Shown here: in pieces, positions 1 through 4,846 of the stretch | Layout of the letters: every line of letters begins with the position of its first letter | Position numbering within the stretch: the first letter of the stretch is position 1 | Origin: Acidobacteriaceae bacterium | GTDB lineage: Bacteria > Acidobacteriota > Terriglobia > Terriglobales > Acidobacteriaceae | Length of the DNA stretch: 6,509 bases | Assembly: GCA_030044455.1 (NCBI GenBank) | Contig: JASHVU010000418.1 | Location: 1 to 6,509 of the forward strand | Direction of reading: 5' to 3' | Made by a program: the position numbers and the translations under genes | Notes under the pieces: model-generated | The model's database searches: none | Told to the model about the DNA's origin: nothing | The model's input: only the letters and a program-made list of their open reading frames with translations

Positions 1-1
1 C

Positions 2-1153
2 TACTGGAGCCAGACGATGGGCGTCGACGGCTTCCGGTTCGACGAAGCACCGATACTGGGCAATAACTGTCTGAATCAGTCGTACGAGTCGGCAGCGCCC
101 AACTGCCCCAACGGCGGATTCAACTTCGATCCATCCGATTCCAACGTGGCCGTCAACCAGATTCTGGCTAACTTTACAGTTCGGCCGGCGACGGGCGGCA
201 GCGGGTTGGACCTGTTTGCCGAGCCGTGGTCAGCAACCGGTGGCGACGATCAGGGCCAGTTTCCGCCGGGGTGGTCAGAGTGGAACGGGGCGTTTGAAAG
301 CACGCTGCGGCAGGCGCAAAACGAGCTTGGCAACATGACCATCTACATTACCCAGGATGCGAACGACTTCTCAGGTTCATCGAACATCTTCGAAGCCAAC
401 GGCCGCTCTCCATGGAACTCAACCAACTACATGGATATCCACGACGGCTTCACTCTGAACGACGTTTATTACTGCAATGGGACGAACAACACCCAGGGCT
501 GGCCGTATGGCCCGTCAGACGGCGGATCGACGACCAACTACAGCTGGAACCAGGGCGGCGCGGCAGAAGATCAACGCCGCGCGGCGCGCACCGGTCTTGC
601 CTTCACCATGCTCTCGGCCGGCACGCCAATCATGGCCGGCGGCGACGAGTATCTGCGCTCGATCAACTGCAACAACAACCCTTACAACGTTGACTCGACC
701 GCAAACTGGCTCAACTTTAGCTGGACCACCGACCAGTCGAACTTCGCGAACTTCGCGCAGCGGGCAATCGCGTTCCGGCTGGCGCATCCGGCACTGAGGC
801 CGGTGACCTGGTATAGCTCCAGTGAAGTTGAATGGTGGGAGCCTGCGGGAGTGCAGGCCACGCAAAGCTACTGGAACAACACCAGCAACTACGCAATCGC
901 CTACACGGTGAATGGCGCGTATTTTGGCGACTCAAACTCGATGTATATCGCCTACAACGGCTGGTCGGGAGAAGTCACATTCACGCTGCCGCCGCCGCCC
1001 ACTGGAACCAACTGGTACCGCGTCACCGATACCTGCAACTGGAACGACGGACCGAATACGTGGGTGACTCCGGGCAACGAAACGCTGATCGGAGGGAGCG
1101 GGGCCACGTACAACCAGTGCGGCCAGTCGTTGCTGCTGCTGATATCGAAGTAG
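2..1153 (+). CDS. Isoamylase (GH13 glycogen/amylopectin debranching enzyme), C-terminal part, 5' truncated by window
   Basis: Hydrolyses alpha-1,6 branch points of glycogen or amylopectin. The reading frame is open from base 2, so the gene starts outside the window; 383 residues are visible, roughly half of a typical bacterial isoamylase of about 750. Numbering from the internal Met at base 17: the catalytic nucleophile is Asp9 in GFRFDEA, the acid/base is Glu69 in LDLFAEPWSA, and the transition-state stabiliser is Asp143 in DIHDGFTLNDVY. The spacings of 60 and 74 residues fit Pseudomonas isoamylase. GTPIMAGGDEYLRS (202-215), followed by CNNNPYN, is a further isoamylase hallmark. Residues from about 290 form the C-terminal beta domain, and the end CGQSLLLLISK closely matches the end of characterised isoamylases as I recall them, so the 3' end is intact. 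The enzyme class is usually secreted, but the signal peptide region is not visible. The next gene converges on it, so no operon partner is seen. GlgX/TreX-type debranching enzymes are the alternative, but the C-terminus favours isoamylase. Confidence 0.93.
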   Translation, partial: YWSQTMGVDGFRFDEAPILGNNCLNQSYESAAPNCPNGGFNFDPSDSNVAVNQILANFTVRPATGGSGLDLFAEPWSATGGDDQGQFPPGWSEWNGAFESTLRQAQNELGNMTIYITQDANDFSGSSNIFEANGRSPWNSTNYMDIHDGFTLNDVYYCNGTNNTQGWPYGPSDGGSTTNYSWNQGGAAEDQRRAARTGLAFTMLSAGTPIMAGGDEYLRSINCNNNPYNVDSTANWLNFSWTTDQSNFANFAQRAIAFRLAHPALRPVTWYSSSEVEWWEPAGVQATQSYWNNTSNYAIAYTVNGAYFGDSNSMYIAYNGWSGEVTFTLPPPPTGTNWYRVTDTCNWNDGPNTWVTPGNETLIGGSGATYNQCGQSLLLLISK

Positions 1154-1200
1154 CGGGGTGGTTGTTAAACGGGTCTGTTAGATATGTGATTTCGTGCTGT

Positions 1201-1240
1201 CCCACCCTTGGCGCAAGTACAAAGGCGCGCCAGGGATGGG
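1201..1240. repeat. Imperfect 14-bp hairpin between convergent genes (possible bidirectional terminator or dispersed repeat)
   Basis: Bases 1201-1214 (CCCACCCTTGGCGC) pair with 1227-1240 (GCGCCAGGGATGGG) with one mismatch (C1205/A1236) and one G-T wobble (T1208/G1233), leaving a 12-base loop. It sits almost midway between the two facing stop codons, 47 bases after the isoamylase stop and 50 bases after the dinF stop on the other strand, which suits a terminator shared by both. No T-run follows on either strand, so it is not a classical intrinsic terminator. A perfect palindrome GGGGCGCCCC (1238-1247) overlaps the right arm and could compete with the stem. The reverse strand reads CCCCATCCCT then AAGGGTGGGACA, which from memory resembles a repeat common between acidobacterial genes. 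The structure is seen; the function is inferred. Confidence 0.5.
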
Positions 1241-1290
1241 GCGCCCCGGCGTTGTGCGAAGTCGAGCGGTGGAAGACGAGGGTCTGCGCC

Positions 1291-2613
1291 CTACGCCATC
1301 ACCGGCTTGAAGTGCGCTTTCTCGATGCGCGGCAGTCGCGCGGCAAGCAGCGATCCGCGCAGGAGCATGAAGCAGCAGAAGGCGCACCACAGGCCGTTGT
1401 TGCCCATCGCGTGGCCGAGCACGATGGCAAGCCCGAGATAGCCGAGGAACGCGATCACCATGCTATCGCGCAGTTCCGGGGCACGCGTGGCGCCGATGAA
1501 GACGCCGTCCATCTGGTATCCCCACACCGAAACCAGCGGCAGGGCCATGGCCCACGGCAGATACCTGAGGGCTGTGACCCTCACCGCAGCCTGGTTGGTG
1601 AACAGGCCCACCAGCGATGAGCCGGCGAAGACATACAACAGCGAAAGTGCGGCTGCCACTGCTCCCGCTGAAACCGTTGACGCCTTCAGCACAGCGCGAT
1701 AATCGTTGACGCGCTGAGCGCCCACTGCCTCGCCCACCAGCGCTTCGGTGGCGTTGGCAAATCCATCCAGCGCGTAGGTTGCAATCCAGTGCAGGTTGAG
1801 GAGCAATGCATTTGCGGCCAGTGTGGCATCGCCGGCACGCGCGCCGGTACGCGTAAACCAACCGTAGGCGGCAACCAGGCTGAGGGTGCGCAGAAACAGA
1901 TCGCGATTGAGCGAGAACAAGTGCCGCCAGCTGGGGCCATCGGCAATCGCGCGCCAGGTGATGCGCCGGTGAGCACCGCGCGGCCACGCGATGCGAATGA
2001 GGATGAGGCCGACGAGCAGGCCGGCCCAATCAGCTGAGAAAGTTGCTGCGGCAATGCCGGCCACTCCCCAGTGCAGCCAGACCACCAGCGCCAGCGCCAC
2101 GGCCACGTTCACCACGTTGACCGCGGCTTGCAATGCCAGCGCCATACGCGCGTGCTGGCGGCCCAGCAGGAAGCCGAGCACAACATAGTTGGCAAGCGCG
2201 GCCGGAGCGGACCAGATGCGGATATCGCAATAGACCAGCGCGTTTTGATGCACTGCCGCGCTTGCGCCCAGCAGCGAGAGAGACGCGGCGATGAGTGGAC
2301 CGCGCACGAGAACAATGAGAGCGCCGATGGCTGCGGCCGAAAGCATTCCGCGCCAGAAGTGGAGGCGGAGAATGGCTTCATCGCGCGCGCCATGGGCCTG
2401 GGCGACCAGGCCGGTGGTGGCCATGCGCAGAAAGCCGAAGGTCCAAAAGATTCCGTTGAAGAGGATGCCGCCCATGGCCACGCCGCCGAGAGCGGCCGCT
2501 CCCGGCAGATGGCCAGACAACACCGTATCAACCGTGGAGAGCAGCGGCTGGGTGAGGTTGGAAAGAATGAGCGGAACGGCGAGCAGAAAGACCCGCCGGT
2601 ACCAGGTAGCCAT
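1291..2613 (-). CDS. dinF: DinF-type MATE family efflux transporter
   Basis: Inner-membrane multidrug/toxic-compound exporter of the MATE fold, driven by a cation or proton gradient; the substrate cannot be read from sequence. It is 440 residues from the chosen ATG, close to E. coli DinF at about 459, and hydrophobic throughout, with about 12 expected helices in two halves. DinF-subfamily motifs, in order: PLILSN (14-19), STVDTVLSGHL (26-36, including the conserved TM1 Asp29), FLRMATTGLVAQAHGA (61-76), IRIWSAPAAL (131-140), ALDGFANATEALVGEAVGA (281-299) and MDGVFIGATRAPELRDSM (368-385). The frame stays open for 83 codons upstream of this start, but that stretch is Ser/Pro/Cys-rich and unlike any MATE N-terminus, while MATWYRRVFLLAVP fits the family. 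No Shine-Dalgarno precedes the ATG; a TACAAT box sits 7 bases upstream instead. In E. coli dinF follows lexA in the SOS regulon; here no lexA is adjacent and I see no SOS box. Confidence 0.92.
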   Translation of the reverse strand: MATWYRRVFLLAVPLILSNLTQPLLSTVDTVLSGHLPGAAALGGVAMGGILFNGIFWTFGFLRMATTGLVAQAHGARDEAILRLHFWRGMLSAAAIGALIVLVRGPLIAASLSLLGASAAVHQNALVYCDIRIWSAPAALANYVVLGFLLGRQHARMALALQAAVNVVNVAVALALVVWLHWGVAGIAAATFSADWAGLLVGLILIRIAWPRGAHRRITWRAIADGPSWRHLFSLNRDLFLRTLSLVAAYGWFTRTGARAGDATLAANALLLNLHWIATYALDGFANATEALVGEAVGAQRVNDYRAVLKASTVSAGAVAAALSLLYVFAGSSLVGLFTNQAAVRVTALRYLPWAMALPLVSVWGYQMDGVFIGATRAPELRDSMVIAFLGYLGLAIVLGHAMGNNGLWCAFCCFMLLRGSLLAARLPRIEKAHFKPVMA

Positions 2614-2626
2614 TGATGAGATTGTA
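2614..2626 (-). promoter_or_regulatory. Candidate -10 element abutting the dinF start (possible leaderless mRNA)
   Basis: On the minus strand TACAAT (2626-2621) is followed by 7 bases and then the dinF ATG at 2613. If it is used as a -10 element, transcription would begin at or within a base or two of the ATG, giving a leaderless message. This agrees with the lack of any purine-rich ribosome binding site before this start. No convincing -35 hexamer is present at 16-18 bases; TGGTCA lies at about 20. It is a sequence match only. Confidence 0.35.
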
Positions 2627-2834
2627 GCTGCGGACGTGGTCCTGTTTGACCAGCGGAGAAACGACCAAACGGCGGCTAATGCATTTTCTGAGTAGCTGTG
2701 GCCTTTGGAGTCCGAGCAAGGTCGCCGCTCCTTGGGGTCGCTTCGACTTGGCAGTGGTGGCTTCGGGATACATTGACTCAGGAAATGCGATAGAGCTGTT
2801 CCGGGATTCACGTGCACTTTTGAGAGCAGTGAAC

Positions 2835-2879
2835 AGTGGCATTTTCCACCGGAAAATGCCACTCAGCAGCTTTGGCTGC
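2835..2879. repeat. Perfect 13-bp inverted repeat plus adjacent small hairpin
   Basis: AGTGGCATTTTCC (2835-2847) and GGAAAATGCCACT (2851-2863) are perfect reverse complements around a 3-base loop (ACC). Two bases later GCAGC (2866-2870) and GCTGC (2875-2879) form a second stem with loop TTTG. The unit lies 37-81 bases past the stop codon of the minus-strand NTF2-like gene, so it may end or stabilise that transcript, but no T-run follows the stem on the minus strand. The tandem-hairpin layout (GGAAAATGCCACTCAG, then a short GC stem) resembles, from memory, dispersed intergenic repeats of Acidobacteriota. The structure is certain; its identity is not. Confidence 0.6.
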
Positions 2880-2915
2880 GGGGTACCGTAAATCTGGAAC
2901 CGCTGCAGCGACCGC

Positions 2916-3377
2916 TTAGCGCCGATCCGAGATAATCCATTCGCCGTTCTTTTTGGCGAACGTGAAGCGGACCAGGTGCGCATACTGCACGGGCTTGCCC
3001 GCCGAGCTGATCGTCGAAGTCTCCATGCAGTTCCAGATCGCGGTGTCGCTGCCGATGAACAACTCGGTCACCGGGCAGCTATCCGTCACTCTGGCTTCGG
3101 GATTGCTTTTGAAGAAACGCTGCCAGCCCTTGGCGCTCACCGGGTTAATCCCCGCCGCCTGAATCTGGTCCACGTTGTGCGCCGCCAATGCAGAATCGAA
3201 CCGGTCCAGGGTCTCCTGCACAAGTGTTGCCTCGCCCACCACCTGGCATGCAGAGGTCATGCGCGCTTCCGCCGAACCCGCGCGGTCGTTCTGAGACTGT
3301 GCAAGCGCACCAGACGTCATCGCCGCCAGCGCGCCAGCAGCCGCAAACAGAGCCAAATACCACTTCGAACACTTCAT
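2916..3377 (-). CDS. Secreted NTF2-like (SnoaL/DUF4440-type) protein of unknown function
   Basis: A 153-residue protein. Residues 1-26 form a clear signal peptide: Lys2 and Lys5, a hydrophobic stretch WYLALFAAAGALAAM, then ALA before Gln27, an AxA cleavage site. The mature part begins with a Gln/Asp/Ala-rich linker, then a helix (TLVQETLDRFDSALAAHNVD, 51-70), KGWQRFF (83-89), a CPVTELFIGSDTAIWNC stretch (101-117) and a final strand pair LVRFTFAKKNGEWIISD. This order of helix, conserved Trp, GDTA-like turn and terminal W-x-I-x-D is the pattern of the cone-shaped NTF2 fold. Many such proteins are enzymes or ligand binders; no catalytic set can be assigned here. The mature chain has three cysteines (44, 101, 117); a pair could form a periplasmic disulfide. 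The frame extends 29 codons further upstream, but the Met at 3377 gives the signal peptide and is preceded by AAAGAAG with 8 bases of spacing. It appears monocistronic. Confidence 0.8.
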   Translation of the reverse strand: MKCSKWYLALFAAAGALAAMTSGALAQSQNDRAGSAEARMTSACQVVGEATLVQETLDRFDSALAAHNVDQIQAAGINPVSAKGWQRFFKSNPEARVTDSCPVTELFIGSDTAIWNCMETSTISSAGKPVQYAHLVRFTFAKKNGEWIISDRR

Positions 3378-3469
3378 AGGAATCACTTCTTTTCTGCGCG
3401 TCCCGCCATCACCCTGCCGCGCTGAAGTTTTGAGCTCCCCCGAAGCAACTTTTTCACCTGGCAAGAATT

Positions 3470-3667
3470 GTGCTCCTGGCTGGTTTTGTGGGAAATGCCA
3501 CTTTGGCGCTATCCCTCTTTAAACCGTTCCCCAGCAACACTGCAGGGCGATTCCTTGTTGAAATCCCGGCCATTCCGGCATGGCCGGAGCTCAGGGTACG
3601 CGATATTCACGAGATCGGCGGCAAAGAGTCGGCTCTTGAGTGGCTGAAAGCGCTTGGCAGTTACTGA
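3470..3667 (+). pseudogene. Possible decayed HicB-like antitoxin fragment
   Basis: A 65-codon frame starting only with GTG, with no ATG and no good ribosome binding site. Residues 26-36 read GRFLVEIPAIP, which resembles the conserved G-R-aromatic-x-x-E-[VI]-P-x-[LI]-P strand of HicB-like antitoxins. Further on KESALEWLKALG resembles the TREEALARVKALA helix of that family. The usual PG-x-x-x-YG turn between them is missing and replaced by about a dozen unrelated residues, and the first 25 residues do not match. A stop follows directly after the helix. No HicA-like toxin frame is adjacent. It could be a broken antitoxin remnant or a chance resemblance; chance is quite possible at this length. 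Confidence 0.2.
3566..3587. repeat. 8-bp perfect hairpin
   Basis: CCGGCCAT (3566-3573) and ATGGCCGG (3580-3587) pair perfectly around the loop TCCGGC. The loop bases can also pair with the right arm (CCGGC at 3575-3579 with GCCGG at 3583-3587), so two alternative folds exist. It lies inside the possible HicB-like fragment. No T-run is present; the function is unknown. Confidence 0.35.
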
Positions 3668-3718
3668 AGTGCTGTGTTTCGACGGTCATGAGAGTGGGTT
3701 ATCGAGCCAAATCGAGGA

Positions 3719-3743
3719 GGTCTCAAATCCGGCTTTCGAGACC
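3719..3743. repeat. Hairpin with GGTCTC/GAGACC arms
   Basis: GGTCTC (3719-3724) pairs with GAGACC (3738-3743); AAA and TTT extend the stem past one bulged C, leaving the loop TCCGGC, the same hexamer found in the loop of the 3566-3587 hairpin. It lies 90 bases past the stop of the minus-strand DUF309 gene and could mark the end of that transcript, though no T-run follows. Confidence 0.3.
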
Positions 3744-3832
3744 GGGGAGCGCAGAACTCCATCCCTTCCACTGCATTGCCGCGGAATAGGCGAATCAGCG
3801 CAAGGTCACGCGATCAACAGCCCCGTATGCGG

Positions 3833-4210
3833 TCACGTAGATCTTCGCTCCGGCCCGCTCCCAATTATCGGGAAAGGAAGCACGGGCGCAGCTTCCCCGG
3901 CGTCGAGCGCGCTCAGCCACGCGCACACGCTCTGCCGGATCGCTTCCACATCGAGCTCGCCGAATGCAGCAGGATACGGATGGAGCCGGCGCTGGGCCGC
4001 GCGCAACAAAGAAGCCGCGCCCAGACGATTTCCGCGCTCAAGATGATGGAAAGCCGCCGCAATCTGGATGAGCGCCTGCAAAAAGGTTTTTTCCGGTTCC
4101 GCGGCACGCAGCCACACGCTCTCCCAGTGCTCGTGCGTCTCAAAGAATTCCCGTCTTCGATAGCACCCGAGTCCCTCGGCCAGCGCTCCCTGCTCCCAAT
4201 CCAGCGGCAT
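3833..4210 (-). CDS. DUF309 family protein
   Basis: A small, mostly helical, soluble protein of 125 residues with no signal peptide. The family signature is plain: EFFETHEHWESVWL (21-34, with His26, Glu27 and Trp33 as the strongly conserved positions) and LQALIQIAAAFHHLERGN (44-61), followed by a helix with ASLLRAAQRRL. DUF309 proteins are compact helical bundles with no established biochemical role, so none is assigned. The C-terminal tail after about residue 103 (Ala/Pro-rich, ending GPERRST) is outside the conserved core. The start ATG at 4210 lies 6 bases after the TAG of the DUF3455 gene upstream on the same strand, so the pair is probably one transcript with translational coupling; no strong ribosome binding site is visible. 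What a cytosolic DUF309 protein has to do with an exported partner is not known. Confidence 0.88.
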   Translation of the reverse strand: MPLDWEQGALAEGLGCYRRREFFETHEHWESVWLRAAEPEKTFLQALIQIAAAFHHLERGNRLGAASLLRAAQRRLHPYPAAFGELDVEAIRQSVCAWLSALDAGEAAPVLPFPIIGSGPERRST

Positions 4211-4216
4211 CGTGAG

Positions 4217-4735
4217 CTATCTCGCTGCAGTGCCCGAATAAAACGTGTACGTGGCAGTGTAATGAACCTGCACGGTCTTGCCGGCATCTTGAGACGTCGC
4301 GCAGCCGGTGGTGGGCGCAGCTCCGCCGTGAGTCTCCGTACGCCGAATCAACGTAACATCGCCCAGCATGCCGGTGGCGGTTCCGGCTTTGGCGCGCAGT
4401 TTCAGCCACGCAACGGAACCGGCTTCGGGGGAGGGACTGCTGGTCACGAGCTCGCCTTGAACCTGGCTGCCATCATCGAGCTTCCAGGTGGGTCCCGCAA
4501 AGTGGTTACCAATCGACTTGCCGGATGCATCCAGCAACTTTGCGTCCGGAGCCTTGAGCACCCACTTGGCTTCGCCCTCCTTGCTGGTGCAGGTGTAAAT
4601 CTGAACTCCGTCGCCTCTGGCCTGGAGCACAACCTGGGCGCCTTCGGGGAGATCGATCGACGCTGCCGCTTGCTGGGCGTGCAGAGCGGGGAATGAAGCT
4701 GCGGCCACAATGAACGTTACGGCCAGAATTCGCAT
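4217..4735 (-). CDS. Secreted DUF3455 domain protein
   Basis: A 172-residue exported protein of unknown function. Residues 1-20 are a signal peptide (MRILAVTFIVAAASFPALHA) with cleavage expected between Ala20 and Gln21. The DUF3455 pattern follows in order: LPEGAQVVLQARGDGVQIYTC (29-49), WVLKAPDAKLLDASGKSIG (58-76), HFAGPTWKLDDGSQVQG (78-94), SVAWLKLRA (107-115), VTLIRRTETHGGAAPTTGC (127-145) and a final YTATYTFYSG. Cys49 and Cys145 are the only cysteines and may form a disulfide in the periplasm or outside. The frame runs 32 codons further upstream, but only the Met at 4735 gives a proper signal peptide. No Shine-Dalgarno precedes it; an extended -10 box sits 6 bases upstream. It is followed after 6 bases by the DUF309 gene. 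The family is widespread in bacteria and fungi, and I know of no demonstrated activity. Confidence 0.88.
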   Translation of the reverse strand: MRILAVTFIVAAASFPALHAQQAAASIDLPEGAQVVLQARGDGVQIYTCTSKEGEAKWVLKAPDAKLLDASGKSIGNHFAGPTWKLDDGSQVQGELVTSSPSPEAGSVAWLKLRAKAGTATGMLGDVTLIRRTETHGGAAPTTGCATSQDAGKTVQVHYTATYTFYSGTAAR

Positions 4736-4750
4736 TGAGCGAGTGTAGCA
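4736..4750 (-). promoter_or_regulatory. Extended -10 promoter element abutting the DUF3455 start (possible leaderless mRNA)
   Basis: On the minus strand TGCTACACT (4750-4742) fits an extended -10 (TG-N-TACACT). Six bases separate it from the ATG at 4735, so transcription would start at or next to the start codon. No ribosome binding site is visible and no good -35 hexamer lies 17 bases upstream, which fits an extended -10 promoter. The arrangement parallels the one before dinF. Confidence 0.4.
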
Positions 4751-4772
4751 AATCCACATTAGCGTCGGGCCG

Positions 4773-4809
4773 TCCATTCGGCGGGGGGTATCCATTCGCC
4801 AGAATGGAT
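4773..4809. promoter_or_regulatory. Cluster of three TCCATTC half-sites (possible operator or terminator hairpin)
   Basis: TCCATTCG occurs as a direct repeat at 4773-4780 and 4791-4798. The second copy also forms a perfect 8-bp inverted repeat, ATCCATTC (4790-4797) with GAATGGAT (4802-4809), around the loop GCCA. The cluster lies 26-62 bases upstream of the -10 box of the DUF3455 gene, where an activator or repressor could bind, and 38-74 bases past the stop of the S9 peptidase gene, where it could end that transcript. No T-run follows. The repeats are seen; the role is inferred. Confidence 0.4.
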
Positions 4810-4846
4810 CACTCGGGTTGCTTGCGTTCATCGATATTGGCGTCGT

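Larger units (their letters stand above)
2614..2915. other. Intergenic region between dinF and the NTF2-like gene
   Basis: These 302 bases separate two minus-strand genes. The supportable content is the candidate -10 beside dinF, the tandem hairpins at 2835-2879, and scattered copies of a GGAAAATGC-like word: inverted at 2679-2686 (GCATTTTC), direct at 2781-2788 (GGAAATGC), and in both arms of the large hairpin. Both strands have open frames here, including an upstream extension of the dinF frame, but their translations are Ser/Pro/Arg-rich and resemble no family I know. I see no tRNA, small gene or mobile element. Confidence 0.6.
3378..3832. other. 455-base region without a convincing gene
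   Basis: It lies between the starts of the minus-strand NTF2-like gene and the end of the DUF309 gene. The promoter of the NTF2-like gene should be in the part near 3377-3480, but I cannot pick a clear -35/-10 pair. The rest holds two short hairpins (3566-3587 and 3719-3743) and a plus-strand frame with a HicB-like fragment (3470-3667). No tRNA cloverleaf, transposase remnant or riboswitch was recognised. Confidence 0.55.

Noticed and set aside
1154..1290. Small gene between the isoamylase and dinF
   Set aside because: The 137-base gap holds only the hairpin; no frame has a start with a ribosome binding site or a meaningful translation.
832..1620. A 262-codon plus-strand frame crossing the isoamylase 3' end and the opposite-strand dinF 3' end
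   Set aside because: It overlaps two well-supported genes in other frames, spans the intergenic hairpin, and has a His/Arg/Gln-rich translation with no recognisable domain.
2071..2616. Plus-strand 181-codon frame and other frames antisense to dinF
   Set aside because: The dinF motifs are continuous along the opposite strand, and these frames have low-complexity His/Gln/Arg composition.
2614..2862. An 83-codon in-frame extension upstream of dinF, starting at an ATG inside the 13-bp inverted repeat
   Set aside because: The translation is Ser/Pro/Cys/Arg-rich with no membrane or signal character, and the family N-terminus aligns at the Met at 2613. The open frame most likely reflects high GC.
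3378..3464. 29-codon N-terminal extension of the NTF2-like gene
   Set aside because: It would bury the signal peptide behind a charged Arg/Lys/Glu-rich segment; the Met at 3377 has an AAAGAAG site at proper spacing.
3661..3760. Possible tRNA suggested by paired segments and a GGTTATCGAGCCAAATC-like stretch
   Set aside because: No acceptor stem, no T-loop GTTCRANNC in register and no proper anticodon arm could be laid out.
3776..4696. A 306-codon plus-strand frame opposite the DUF309 and DUF3455 genes
   Set aside because: It is antisense to two genes with clear family motifs; its Arg/Gly/Ser-rich translation is a typical high-GC shadow.
4736..4831. 32-codon N-terminal extension of the DUF3455 gene
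   Set aside because: It would place the signal peptide internally and translate through the half-site cluster and the -10 box; the Met at 4735 begins a textbook signal peptide.
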